Positions 1 through 11,549 of a stretch of DNA of 64,000 nt are shown here, one piece after another. Numbering within the stretch: the first letter of the stretch is position 1; each line of letters begins with the position of its first letter. The notes under the pieces were generated by a model. That model saw only the letters and a program-made list of their open reading frames with translations, searched no databases and was not told where the DNA came from. The DNA comes from Hermatobates lingyangjiaoensis (taxonomy: Eukaryota; Arthropoda; Insecta; Hemiptera; Hermatobatidae): positions 1,922,001-1,986,000 of the forward strand of contig JAPFBL010000103.1 in assembly GCA_026182355.1 (NCBI GenBank), written 5' to 3'. The translations under genes were made by a program, and so were the position numbers.

Positions 1-1130
1 CCATTTTACAAATATCTGCATATTTGTAATATATCATATCATATATCATATATCAATATCCTAGCTTCCTCATCATTTGTATTTCCACTCTACTCAATTT
101 ATAGAGTTGAACTACAAACATTATAGATAAACTTAATTCTATATTATAACCTGAAATGAATAAATTTATTGCCTTCTGTATCTATTACCCAATGTTTTAA
201 TTCAGTAAAGTCGTGTAACCCTTTGAATTACAATTCAGTTACTTTAAAAAGGAACCCAAACACTTAATAAATTCGTACATGATTAAACTAAAACAGTAAG
301 TATAAAGTACAAATGAAACAAAAAACTTAACATTTTATGATTTCTTTATAAGAGTTTAAGCCATCGTAATTACAAAAAGGATTTTCATATATTTTTTCAT
401 ATGTCTAAAATTATTAGGTTTATTTTTCAAGTTTATAAACGACTGAACTATCAAAAAAAATGTTACAATAGTTACTAGGAAAAAGAGGTGGTAGAATTCA
501 AAGTTTATTTTTATTTGTTATTTTTTCTTTTTGAGGAGAACCAGAAATTTTAAGACAGACAATATAAAATTTAATATTTCAATTGATCCAAAAACACCGA
601 CATAATATTTAAAGCACACAGACTAAAATTTATAACGTCTGTGATGTAAATTGAATTCAAATATATATAGAATAATAATTATAATCATCTATGGTATTCA
701 ATATATTAATACATAACTTGAAGTATATGTCATAACAATAATTTAAAAAATTGTCAATATTTTATACTGCATATGGAAAATGTCAAGGCAGTAATAATTT
801 AGTAATTCATTTAGACTTAATCTGTCTCGTAGATGTTTTCATATTTCATTAGATCACTGTTTCACTTCTGATGGCATATTTAAATTTATGCAAACAGTCC
901 AAGGTAGTCTAAGCGGTCCATTACAATTATTCTATAGTGATTAGTAACATTGAAATTCACTTTTCGAAGATGATGGATTTCATTTAGCTTAGAACTACTT
1001 CATTTGTCTCTTATTGTTTCATATATATAAGTTAAAAAGCGAAGAGTAGTAGCATGCTAAGAAAGTGACACACTTTTTTCTTTCTTTTTTTATTTTTTAA
1101 ATAATCCCTTAGCGGGTGATAACGTCAGCC
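1..1130. other. AT-rich stretch without recognisable gene
   Basis: I see no splice-bounded coding segment, RNA gene or clear repeat unit here. It holds only short A/T runs and stops in all frames. Confidence 0.4.
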
Positions 1131-1374
1131 GTTTACCGGCTATTTGTTTAATCGGTGATTCTACAGATTCTATGTTGAGAGTCCTAAATTTTTTCGAACT
1201 CAAGTACATTTCGAGTAGGGATGTTTAATCAATATATGACATCGTACAGGCTTGGGACCGACGGTTTAACGTCCTCTCCAGACGACGACGTACTCAGATT
1301 CATTCACCTCCCGCGCTAATAAGTCGAAGGCCAGGTGGGGATTGAACCCCGGGGCCTAACTTGGCCCTCAAGAG
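1130..1374 (-). mobile_element. tRNA-derived SINE, head truncated
   Basis: Read on the minus strand, positions about 1331-1356 carry a good Pol III B box (GGTTCAATCC). A body follows toward lower coordinates that is shared with the copy at 4563-4735: a GGGACCGACGG-like block, a GTCCTCTCC block and a GAGTCCTAAATTTT block. The tRNA-like head beyond the B box is cut off where a Penelope-like sequence starts at about 1375. Assignment to a tRNA SINE family rests on the B box plus the second copy. The exact family is not recognised with certainty. Confidence 0.6.
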
Positions 1375-1465
1375 GCACACTTACTAACTCAAATTTTCGG
1401 ATCATCCTTCTTCAGGAGAAAAGATATTGGGAGGTCAAGCACATCAGAAACGCAACGCCAGGAAA
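1375..1465 (-). mobile_element. Penelope-like terminal repeat fragment
   Basis: The minus strand reads a CTCCTGAAGA...GAAAATTTGAG module followed by TTAGTAAGTGTG. This matches the B family of hammerhead-like modules found at 9.4, 20.2, 33.4, 45.5 and 53.6 kb. It abuts the SINE at 1130-1374, so one inserted into or truncated the other. Confidence 0.55.
1388..1418 (-). ncRNA. hammerhead-like module, intact core (B family)
   Basis: On the minus strand: CUGAAGA, one extra A, stem II GGAU/AUCC around a single G, GAA, the self-complementary box AAUU, then U. Stem I is CTC/GAG (3 bp). The invariant hammerhead residues are present, but the base between CUGAAGA and stem II is not canonical. Self-cleavage is inference. 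Confidence 0.5.
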
Positions 1466-1844
1466 AGGGTTATAAAAAAAAAGAAGAAAAAAAGAGAATT
1501 AATTAAGCAATTAGAAGATAGAGTGAGTATAGAGAATGAGAATATAATCAAGGGAGTAAATTCCTGACTTTTCAAACGTTTTAGAGAGAGAGTAAGCTAA
1601 GAAATGAAATATGGTCCTTGTAACAAAGACAGTGGGTCAAAAGCACTACAGTTCTGTACTGTGGGGCCAAACCGACGGAAGCCATCAAGAAGCTTTCCTC
1701 TTGTCATTCTAATGTTCTTTCAAAAGCATGTCGAAAGAATAGAGACAGAGTGCTGTATTGTAGACATATACACAGTTATAATAAAAACTCACAATAAACA
1801 AGTGAAATAAAAATCAGCGTTTATACAACAGTAAGAAATTCAGA

Positions 1845-1895
1845 CATAGGACTAAGGTCTTTCATCAAAAACAGTCTTCGTCAGAGCCTGATTCA
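1845..1895 (-). repeat. degenerate hammerhead-like module (H family)
   Basis: The minus strand reads CTCTGACGAAGACTG...GATGAAAGACCTTAGTCC, a decayed version of the module repeated at 33.1, 41.2 and 53.8 kb. Stem II no longer pairs well. Confidence 0.4.
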
Positions 1896-1899
1896 TACT

Positions 1900-4560
1900 A
1901 GTATATAGTCATACTGAGTATAACTATATAGCAGCAGTGAGACTGTGAAGAAGACCTCTTCTTTCCCTTGAAAAAGCCTGCTTTTTCAAAGTAAAAGATA
2001 CTTTCTTTTGAAATTATCTTTTACACCATTTTGTTAACCAGATAATAATCCTATCCAAATAGACCTGGCCTACTGATAATTAAAATATCAATTTTTAATC
2101 AGGGTTGATCATGTTATGTTTAATAATAGAATAATGCATTACCTTACTATATTATCCCAAAAAATGTATCATTAAATTTACTTGTATAGTCAAATAGAGC
2201 ATTTAGTATTTCTGATTTTTTAATAGTATATGTATAATATATTCAGAAGTCTCTTACTGTTTCACTATCATAGCTTTCAACACATCTCTACAAGAACACA
2301 ACTAACACTATAATTGTGATGATTTCCTAAAAACCCGAAGTTTTCTTTTCAACCATTCGTTCTTCTTTCCTTTGTGATTGTGCAAATATCTCAAGTGTTA
2401 ATTCTGAAGAACAGTATGATTTACAGAAACCCAGTGAATGTATATAGTTATATTTAAAGTTTTATAGAAATCCAAAAGAAGTTATATTTTCTTCCAATCT
2501 TATAGATATTGAAGAAAACTATCATCATTGCATTGAATGTTTATTTGCTTTTTAAAACTTCATTAATTCCAGATTTTAATAATATTATTGACTACTTATT
2601 TTATAGATCATAATGAAAAAATAGGATAATCAAATGTTTTTACTTCTTCTAAGAAATGGTGATATTTAATTGCAATTAAATCAGCAAAATTATTTGCGAA
2701 AAGAATCAGCACAAATGTTCATGTAATTCTTCTTCTTCGAATGAGAGAACTCTGAGACATTTTTGCACATTTTTACTATTTCATCAAACACCCTGATATT
2801 TCAATAATTGTCGGATTGGTCGGTTTGTTAATGAGTGTCTATTTTTTTAAAGTGGATGACTATACGAGGTGTTTATCACATTTGACAACATTTCAGCCTT
2901 CTTGGAAATGTTTATAACATTCAAAAACTTACGCTCCTGATAGATTTTATGATAAATTAACGTTTTTTTATTCAAAGTATACTTTTGCAACCGTTTTTTT
3001 TTTTTAATTTCACTCAGAGAATCTTATAATATTATAAGATTAATTCCAAACAATATAATCATATACACATAAAACTACGAGCAGAGAACTAAATATGAAG
3101 AATTATGAAAGGTGATGTTCCGAACAGAAGGCGTACGCTACACAGCCATAAGTAAGCTACCTGAAGTGTATGCCAGTTTCTTGCAGCATCAATTTCCTTG
3201 TTCTATGGCCACACTGCGGATTTGATGTCGTTGTAAAACTTTTATTTCAATACTAACTGTTCAATTTCACCATAATATCTGCAATTAAATATTACTGTAT
3301 GCAATACTACATCTTTAAAAAATAGAAATTAAATAATTATTGTGAACCTACTTTTCATAGAATATCTCATTGTATATCTGACTTCCTTAGGAAACATGTG
3401 AATAAGAACTAAGTCAATAAAAAACTCGATTTTTCATTCAATTCACATAATAAAAAAACACTTTAAAATAACTCCTTTAGTGTACTAAACCATTTAACAA
3501 TCATTTCAGAAATAATCTAAATTTTAATAAATAAAAATTATGAAGGTAATATTTATCAACAAAAATTACTGAAATTTATTTTAAATGTTCTATCAAATTT
3601 TGTAAAAACAAATATAAAATGTGTTGATTTAAGAATTGGACGTCAATAATATTTTTTCAGCGGAATATGGAAAACAAACAGGAAAAAATATTAATAGCAA
3701 GTTTGAAGCAATGAAGGATTACAGTAGGTAAGCATGGTGAATTAGAAGGATCATTTTCTTTAAAACACGAGTATATTTTTTTTCTAGATTTATGTAGTCT
3801 ATTTTATAAACACCTCCGCTCTAAACTTTTAGTAAACAAATATTAATTTCAGAATTTTTTCCTGATGAAGTGAGATTTATGATTCTTACAATATAGTAAA
3901 GTCTGTCATTACGTTTTTTTAGCTCTCCATTGCTATCTTCATCCATGTTATCTAAAGTGTTAGCTTTAAAAAGTGATGAGTCCACCACCTGGCACTGCAA
4001 TTACCTGCTTCTTCTTCAAATTTTGTTTTGCACTCTTGAACTGTTGTCTGTTTCTCATTGATTAGAAAATAACATTGAAAATGAAGTTAGCTTGCAAAAC
4101 TCAAGAGTTTTCAGGAACAAAAATGGCCGTATAATAATCAAAAGAGATTTGTAGTAAAAATAATGCCTGCTAAAGATTTGAAAGGCCATAATACTTACAG
4201 TAGTAAGGAAAACCTATAACTTTCGACTGTCATATAAGAACCAGCAGTAGAAGTAACTACAGGAATAATGCCCTGTTAAAATCCAACCATATCAAACTCT
4301 AGCACATCATTTCCACTCAAAATAGTATAAATCGAGTGTCGACAAACTTATTTCAATAGATAGAGTGCATACCTAACTGTATTGTCAAGAAAAAGACTCG
4401 GCAGTCTAGCGCATGGAATACAGCACGATCAGTAATCACAAGAGACACACAAACAGTCAACCAATAAAGCCAAACCCATCAAACCTACTCGTGTTAAGAA
4501 CAAAAGCACGTCTTCTGTTGATATTTGTTTTTTATTCAGTTAAAGAAGGTACTGAATAAA
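1900..4560. other. AT-rich stretch without recognisable gene
   Basis: No coding exon, RNA gene or repeat that I can name. Short homopolymer runs only. Confidence 0.35.
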
Positions 4561-4562
4561 AA

Positions 4563-4735
4563 TTTGATCGGTGATTCTACATTAAGAGTCCTAAATTTTG
4601 CCTAACTCGAGTATATTTAGAGTAGGGATCTTTAACGAGTACCTGACACAGGTTCGGGACAGACAGCTTAATGTCCTCTCCGAGGGACGATGTACTCAGA
4701 TTTATTCATCTCCGGCGTAAATAAATCGAGAGCTT
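4563..4735 (-). mobile_element. SINE body, second copy
   Basis: Shares the ordered blocks GGTGATTCTACA, GAGTCCTAAATTTT, GAGTAGGGAT, GGTTCGGGAC, GTCCTCTCC and GTACTCAGATT with 1140-1330, read in the same direction on the + strand. It lacks the B-box end seen in the first copy. Divergence between the two copies implies old insertions. Confidence 0.55.
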
Positions 4736-5569
4736 TAGTCGGTACCAGTTTAGAGGCAAGTACGTTAAACACTGAGCAAGCCTTACTTGTTGCTTAATAT
4801 AAATCTTATTTTAGTAAAACTCATATTACGGCATTTGTTGATGCTAAGTATAATTAACATTATTTGTCCTTTAAGAAGCATGAATGTTGAAACGATTGCT
4901 AGTTTAAGAGAAAGATTGTACTTCACCATTATCAATTTTTTTAAAGTCCTAGAGCATTTTATCAAATATATATTAAACTTCTGTGTAATTCTTTGGGAAT
5001 TTTTTTCATATCTGGATACAAAATTATATTTTCTTTTTTTATAATGATTAGAGGTAAAAGCAACGTCAAGAAATTCTCATTTGAAGACTTTTTTAATTAC
5101 TTTCGACAAATGTTGAACAAATGAAAATTTAAAAACCTTATATCTTAGCACGTCATTATTTATTCCACTTGTAATTTGTTGTTACCTAAACTACGTGAAG
5201 AAAACAGTTGGTTCAATTAAATTTCTAGGGTAGTTATTTTCAGTAATAGCATTTTTTGTCTTTTCTAATTTTTTTCAAAGAAACATGGACTGCTGATTTC
5301 AATTACTTTTTCCTCACTAAGTATTTAGCGCAATTATGTTTTTACTTCGACCAAGTAGTAATTAAGAATTCTTGCTGGAATGATTAGTTTTTTGCTCGAA
5401 TCAGTTAAAATAATGCCATTTTCACTTGTTATAATTCTCATATCAGGAAAAGGAAGTGTTTCATGTATATCCGTCTGACATAAATATCTAAAATGATTGT
5501 GATATAAATTAACAGTATTTCAACATGAGTTCTTTCCTTAAATAATTAAAAACAATTCATGGACGTGCA

Positions 5570-5779
5570 GTTTAAGTGGATTTTGGACTGGAAGTATAAA
5601 ATTCTGGTTATTAATCCATCCAAATGGACCTTCATTGTCAACCTTATTATAAGCTTTGTATATATACCCATACAAACTGTGCAAGAAGTTTACATTCAAA
5701 ACTGAACATACCTGTCACAACTACCTATAGATACATTTCAGTGCACATTGACACCAAAATAACATTTAAAAACTATGTA
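5570..5779 (+). pseudogene. LINE (jockey-like) reverse transcriptase fragment
   Basis: Conceptual translation gives W-x-L-D-W-K-Y-K-I, then INPSK-x-TFIV, and further on YRYISVHIDTKITF. These match the order WF..WK.KINP.KC and KYLGV..D.KLTF of the palm/thumb region of non-LTR retrotransposon reverse transcriptases. Frameshifts separate the pieces. It is cut at 5778 by a DNA-transposon end. The call is family-level, from remembered motifs. Confidence 0.5.
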
Positions 5780-5925
5780 CAGTGGATTCCGCTTAATTGG
5801 GACACCGCTTTATTGGGACAGCCGCTTATTTGGGACAAATCTCAAAGAACGGAAACCAAACTATGAACTACAATTGTAAATTTGTTTGTTTAATTGGGAC
5901 AACATTCCGCTTAATTGGGACAGTC
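5780..5925 (+). mobile_element. Tigger/pogo-like DNA transposon terminus
   Basis: Begins CAGTGGATTCCG immediately after a TA dinucleotide. It contains repeated TTAATTGGGACA units near 5795, 5812, 5826, 5893 and 5910, typical of pogo/Tigger terminal regions. I find no matching inverted end nearby, so this is a solo or truncated terminus inserted in the LINE remnant. Confidence 0.5.
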
Positions 5926-6571
5926 TAGGTCTAGGTCAATCTTGGCGGGTAAGATGAAATAATCAATGTGTTTCAAAAAAAACGCTTTGGCTTGTCCTGG
6001 AACACCATGTTTCACTCTAATCGACTTTCTCCACGGAGTTGTTAATATAGTTAAACTGGAATGTCTCTAGGGTTTCATTCAAAGGCAAGCAAAAAAAAAA
6101 AGAATGTAGCAATTGGCTTTTTCAATATAATATTTCCTCATCTAATTTTAAAAATTTATGCAACTTTTATCATACGAAATTCATTTTTACGATAATATTT
6201 AATACTAAATTTAAATTATTATCAGTGCTACTAGAAAGACATGTAAAATCCATTTCTAAACATTACTTGACAACTAACCGGTTCTTTAACAACGTAAGAA
6301 CTACATGGTTGTCAAAATTCATTAAGATTTCTCAAACAGGACAACTTCTCGTCGATCTGTTTTTTTTTTATGGAAAAGGAATTTTATCCTAAAAAACATA
6401 TGTGCAGTAAAGTCGATTTATCATAAGGCAATACTATTCAAAAACTATATTACTCATCTACACTGTAAGAGCTCTTTTTGGACGGTTTTACACATATAAT
6501 CAATTGATTCATTAATGACCTACAGTGTGGTCTGTAGCATGTCGACAAATACTTGCATACACACTCACAAA

Positions 6572-6665
6572 CTAACTGCTGGGGTCTTTAGTACAGAATA
6601 GGGGAAGTACAACAGTTTTTTTTAAGACGCACAGCTATAGTCACCCTCAAATATAAAAAAAAATA
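6572..6665 (+). repeat. SINE/LINE 3' tail, copy 1
   Basis: The segment from AACTGCTGGG through GGGGAAGTACAA to ATAGTCACCCTCAAAT is shared with 61207-61300. Both end in an A-rich simple-repeat tail, as expected of a retroposed element on the + strand. The head is not recognised. Confidence 0.5.
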
Positions 6666-6679
6666 AACCTTTCAGATTC

Positions 6680-7535
6680 AATCACAAGTTAATCTTTTAT
6701 TTCTTTAAGCAACAACTCACATATTATATAATTAAAAAATAGAATATTCTTCCTTTTAACCCGAATATTAGTATTACACTAATTAAACATTTTTAATTTT
6801 TATAGAGTAAGTATTTGTGGGAAAAACAGAATTCAGATAATGAGCAATAAAGTGACTTTCTCTTTTTGCAATATTGCTTGAAAATAAAACCAGGATATTT
6901 TTACTCTAAGTAATATTTTGTATTTACACAATTTTGTATCTGATCTATTTTGAATACAGAAACACTTCCCTAGCAGCCAAACTACATACGAGTATACGTC
7001 AGAACTATTCCAAAATGGACTGTACTAACCAGAAAACATGAAAACCGTTTCAATCACAAAATCATATCTTTTTCATGTTTGCTATGAATGAATTAGTTGC
7101 AGGAAATTAAAAATTTGATAAAACATTGGTTCAGTAGAATAACTAGTTAACTACACACTGTATTTGTTAATCCCACCAATCTTGAAATATTTATCTTTTA
7201 GTTAAAATTAAACGGCCTTAGTATGTCAGATGATGACATTAGAGTAGGGCTGCAGTTTATTTCCTCTCGGCAGGCATGACTCAATCCACAAAGTAAAAAG
7301 GAAGCTTTGAATGGACTCATTTAGTTATAGGAGCTGACGTAGCCAGTTGATATGACGAAAATTACGTGACGCCTTTTGAGGGGTGTTCATCGGATTTTGT
7401 CATCAATAGGTATTTATATTAATACATTCTAATAAAGTTTAACCAATATGAAAAAAATGATTATAGGGTGCTGATGGATTTACATGTCAAAGTGTGCTTT
7501 GAGCTAATTTTAAATATTTCTATAATGATGTCTGA

Positions 7536-7596
<61 letters not shown>

Positions 7597-8000
7597 TGTG
7601 CGTCCAACATTTTCTAATCACACCACAAATTGCACCATCTGAGAGACATTAACTAAAGTTATCATTTAAATTGTAATTTGTTTTCGACTGCTTTTGATGG
7701 GAAAGGTAATTCATCATACTTTACGCCAATATAAGTATCTTTTTTTCCCGCTCTTCTCCTATTTTTATTTTTTATTAAAGTTCTTAATTCAGATCTTCCT
7801 TTAAGTAGGTGGCTTACGATAAAAATTTCAGATTACTGAAAAGAGAAATATAATGCTAAAAGGGATAGTATAAGGTAACCACTTAATGGATTTTTATACC
7901 CCACCCAAAAAGAAATCTCCGAGTTCTCTTTCCTGCACTTTACGTTCTTTAAAATAACTCTCTTGACTCCCACCCTTCACAGCACCACACAAGATGTTTG
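6680..8000. other. No gene seen; contains a (TG)n microsatellite
   Basis: Apart from the dinucleotide repeat at 7536-7601 I recognise no feature. Confidence 0.35.
7536..7601. repeat. (TG)n microsatellite
   Basis: About 33 TG dinucleotides with one interruption near 7590. Confidence 0.95.
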
Positions 8001-8009
8001 TGTTCTCTA

Positions 8010-8283
8010 ATCGGGGTTCGGTCAATTTTCCAGGATAAAAAATTAAACTCTCGTTGCCAACGTTTCGGTTTTATTTAAAACCTCTTTCATAGGCAGAAGT
8101 AAGAATTTTTTAACTAAGAAAATGAAATTAACATTGTTGTTCCTTTAAATAATGTAAATTTCATTTTCTTAGTTAAAAAATTCTTACTTCTGCCTATGAA
8201 AAAGGTTTTAAATAAAACCGAAACGTTGGCAACGAGAGTTTAATTTTTTAACCTGGAAAATTGACCGAACTCCGATTAGAGAA
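8010..8283. mobile_element. Penelope-like foldback (A family)
   Basis: Near-perfect inverted repeat. The left arm 8012-8145 mirrors 8150-8283 around a short AACATTG-type centre. Each arm carries the module AAAACCGAAACGTTGG (+ strand at 8205-8222) and the flank ATTGACCGAA. The CUGANGA box has decayed to CTATGAA. Same family as 9770-9850 and 44200-44290. Confidence 0.6.
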
Positions 8284-8303
8284 CACACCTATATATATAT
8301 ATA

Positions 8304-8432
8304 AACTAGAATTTAAAAAGAACACATAGAAAAGAAATCACTGAACTCACTACTGTATTTTGATGTCCTCGTCTTCAGAAAAAGATGTGAATCGCTCCAA
8401 AGGCTGATAACGACTGATATATACTGTCTATA
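8304..8432 (-). mobile_element. Penelope-like half foldback (V family)
   Basis: Single arm matching the foldback at 55094-55330, including AAACTAGAATTTAAAAA and GATAACGACT. The hammerhead-like module on the minus strand (about 8371-8393) has CTGAAGA, but the GAAA box is mutated to AAAA. Confidence 0.55.
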
Positions 8433-9004
8433 TATATATATATAAACAAAATGGTTTTTATTTAAAAGTCCACTGGACCATTTCATTTAATTACTTATGT
8501 ATATATGTACACTAGCCAAGAGTGGATGGAGTGGAGGGGTGTACATATCAACAACTGCACTGGGTTCCAAAATTAGTTTCTTCGCCGCTGGATGTTTCCC
8601 CCTAACAATAACTAAGATACTATACTTTTCTATAACGGCAAGTGTTTTGCCAGTGTTTTTAAACATCTATCTTCAAGTTTAACGTTCATATTCAAAAAGG
8701 ACTGGTTGTATTTTTATGAAAATTCGAAGAGTCTAAACGTGGCTGTTTCTTGATGTTTATCGATGATTCACGACGCCGGGTCAGCAGCTCTTGATAAGAT
8801 CAACAGCCTCAGTCACTCAGACGCCTCTGTCTCAACCGTCCTATACTTATTGCCTTTTTCTTGAATTACATCACCATTTCTCACCAATTCATAGATAGGT
8901 CTGCCACTCTTTTCACATTTTTATCACTTTTTATAATCTTTCAAACATTGTGTCGCATTTTATGCATACGAGCCCAACAAACTATAATGCTACATTAATC
9001 AATT

Positions 9005-9075
9005 CGTCTTATAGTCAGTCTAACTGGTCGACTGGTCTAACAGTCTTACTGGTCTAACTGGTCTTATAGTCAGAC
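9005..9075. repeat. Degenerate short tandem repeat
   Basis: The words CTAACTGGTC and CTTATAGTCAG recur several times within 70 bases, giving a low-complexity tandem block. Confidence 0.6.
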
Positions 9076-9287
9076 TAACAAGTTTTGGGCATTCTCCATC
9101 GTTAAGAAGAACCCTTATGATGTCCGAAACCGGTAAATCACTATCACCAGTATATGAATGAAGGTTCATTATTGATATCTTGATACAACTTATGCTAACC
9201 TCACTGATACTATCAATACGCACGTATTTAAAATAAAATATACATAAAATTCAACATTTCTCAATTTCTATCACGCATTTAAGTGTG

Positions 9288-9290
<3 letters not shown>

Positions 9291-9328
<38 letters not shown>
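9291..9328. repeat. (TA)n run flanking foldback
   Basis: Pure TA dinucleotides abutting the left end of the foldback 9329-9545. A second run (9576-9595) lies after its right end. Confidence 0.9.
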
Positions 9329-9330
<2 letters not shown>

Positions 9331-9576
9331 GTTTCACGGTGAATCACAAACACAGAACTAAGGAACAAACACACTTACTGTCTCTAATTGTCGGTTGAAC
9401 CGTCATCAGGAGAACTGAGTTATGGACATCAAGCGCACTTGATGTCCGTATCTCAATTCTCCTGATGACGGTTCAACCGCAAATTAGAGACAGTAAGTGT
9501 GTTTGTTTCTTAGTTCTGTGTTTGTGATTCACTGTGAAACGTTTTTTGTCCTTTTAGATCGTTTTCCTGTTTACAA
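9329..9576. mobile_element. Penelope-like foldback (B family)
   Basis: Inverted repeat with arms about 9329-9430 and 9436-9541, plus a unique tail to 9576. Each arm carries CTCCTGATGACGGTTCAACCG. The GAAA box is mutated differently in the two arms: GACA on the minus-strand copy (about 9386-9413) and GCAA on the + copy (9449-9478). Stem I (TCTC/GAGA) and AATTA are kept. Flanked by (TA)n on both sides. Confidence 0.65.
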
Positions 9577-9596
9577 TATATATATATATATATATT

Positions 9597-9685
9597 ATTA
9601 AAAATTATGCCAATTTTAACTTTTTAAAATTGGCATAATTTTTAATAAAACATGTTTGATTGAAGGTCTGCTCCCATAATACACA

Positions 9686-9690
<5 letters not shown>
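9597..9690 (+). pseudogene. Penelope-like ORF, N-terminal fragment
   Basis: On the + strand, after a short hairpin (9598-9650, arms mirror each other), translation gives IIFNKTCLIEGLLP and then a stop. This aligns with [14 protein letters not shown] at about 23905-23947. The pattern resembles the conserved region upstream of the RT domain in Penelope-like ORFs (a hydrophobic helix, then Cys, then LLP or IIP). It ends in a (TA)n run. Confidence 0.4.
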
Positions 9691-9730
<40 letters not shown>

Positions 9731-9769
9731 ATTTTCATGGCCAGAAATAATAACTTTCTGCCTAACAAA

Positions 9770-9852
9770 AAAGTTTTAAAATAAAACTGAAACGTCGGAA
9801 ACAAGAGCTTGATATTTGAACCTAGAAATTGACCGGTTCCTGATTAAATAAT
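9770..9852 (+). repeat. A-family terminal repeat fragment
   Basis: Matches the right half of the foldback 8010-8283: AAACTGAAACGTCGG, then TTGACCGGTTCCTGATTA. The CUGANGA part is missing. Confidence 0.5.
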
Positions 9853-9924
9853 ATGTATATATAATTCAAACCAGTTAAACGAACATAGAGAAGTTAAAAA
9901 CACACTTAGTTACCGTCATTGCAA

Positions 9925-10430
9925 AACAAATACTGACGGCACATTGCAATTGTTTGAATACACACAGACTCCCCAGTACCATACCCAGTCATGATGCCCA
10001 CCTCTATGGCGTATCTGTGCAGAGCACGAACTTAGAGTCGTCTCCCGTTGCACATTTTTGGGGCACTCAAGTTTCGTAACATGAAATTTGTTACTACTAC
10101 TAAATCGCTGTATGATTAGTGCTCTTACTTTAAGTTTTTACTCTTGAGCAGAGACAGTCTAGGAGCAGTCATGGAGTAAAGAAATTCAGTCAGATAATGA
10201 ACTGCTTCCTCATCACTAATCACTGTTTACTGACTTTCAAGTCCTTTCCTAGGATCGATATAGCATAAGAACTCGTTTGTTGATTTTTCCTGCCTGTTCA
10301 TTAGTAAGGGTTGAGAATTGCTCTTGCTCGTTCACAAAGCTAGTTATTCTGAATAGATAGTCGATCTTGAACTCTGGGAAACACCTTGTCAATAAGCTCA
10401 AATAAACAATATATTTATGTATTATATTGT
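9925..10430 (-). pseudogene. Helitron helicase relic
   Basis: Parallels the minus-strand helicase segment at 47545-48075 over about 450 bases. Shared features are the residues FAMT-type start of motif VI, the LCNGTRL-like region, and the LKVG..I block read from GCACTCAAGTTTCGTAAC-type sequence. Frames are broken. Both ends run into Penelope-like or AT-rich sequence. On its own this copy would be unreadable; the call depends on the better copy. Confidence 0.5.
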
Positions 10431-10469
10431 AATACATTACAATATATCCTATATATATCGTTAAATTAC

Positions 10470-10610
10470 ACAAAGCACGATACAGAAAAAAGAATAAAAA
10501 GAACACTTACAGAATTCAATATTTCGAACTGTTGTTCGTCATCAGGAGTAGACTAGAAGAGAGGACGAAGTGAGAGAGATCTCCCCACGTCGAAGAACGG
10601 AGCGCGAATA
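10470..10610 (-). mobile_element. Penelope-like terminal repeat, half foldback (D family)
   Basis: Same sequence as one arm of the foldback at 23430-23690, including GGACGAAGTGAGAGAGATCT and CACGATACAGAAAA. It ends at a long (TA)n run. Confidence 0.6.
10515..10549 (-). ncRNA. hammerhead-like module, intact core (D family)
   Basis: Minus strand: CUGAUGA, extra C, stem II GAAC/GUUC with loop AACA, GAA, self-complementary AUAU, then U. Stem I is weak (about 2 bp). GTAAGT lies 10 bases further on. Confidence 0.5.
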
Positions 10611-10623
10611 TACATATATATAT

Positions 10624-10685
<62 letters not shown>

Positions 10686-10700
10686 TATATATATATATAT
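10611..10700. repeat. (TA)n run
   Basis: About 85 bases of TA dinucleotides with a few interruptions. Confidence 0.9.
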
Positions 10701-11549
10701 TAATAATGTATTATTAATTCTAGCTTCATCAATAAAATGATGAAAATGAAGAAAATGATAAATAAATAAAATTATAAAATTGAGAAATAAAACTATTTAT
10801 AAGAAATAGATCTAGAAATCATAGATTTAGGTAAGTTAAGTGGTTATATTGACCCCCAGTCTATCAAATTAGATTAGTTTGCTTAAAGATGGACAGCGTC
10901 TGGAACCGGTCAGCAACTCCTAGAAGAGCATGAGAGATAATATGATTATTTCATTCTTTTTTATAAACATAATGGATCCCTAGAAAATAAGCATTTAAAT
11001 AGCATTAGTAATATAATTGATTGACGTGTTAGGGTCTTTTTATAGAGAAGACCAGAGCAGAGTGGGTGATGAAGGCCTCAAGGTGAGCCCACTGAGTAGC
11101 TACAACAGACTCTTAGTCATACCCTGACTCACTACGCAACATCTCACAACGCTGCCACCCAACATCTCCTCTCAACCACATGCCATCCCAACTGATTAAC
11201 TGATTCCATGAATCAGTTGAAATGAGCCCCGATAAGAATATGGCAGTTGACTGAGTGTCATTCTTTAGAATCAAACCGAATTATTTCTTTAACACACTCT
11301 TGTCTCTTTACATATCTACACAATCAACATTAATTAATTAAAACTTATTGAAATTTCGATGATATTTATCTGAGAAACAGTTAATAATTGAACTGACCAA
11401 ACATAATCATAATTTTTTTATTTCCTGTTCATAATACTATTCATATTTAATTCCATGTGCTGATGTTTATAGGTCAATTCCTATTATGTCTTATACCGTA
11501 CTATATTAAAGTATAGCGATCACAGTAATTTGATCTCGAGATACAGTAA

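Noticed and set aside
9329..9545. CRISPR array or tandem direct repeats
   Set aside because: Repeats are inverted pairs with no regular spacers, and the window is eukaryotic.
9616..9804. ORFs with Tyr-Ile repeats (also 53416, 54758, 55006)
   Set aside because: These are translations of (TA)n runs, not membrane proteins.
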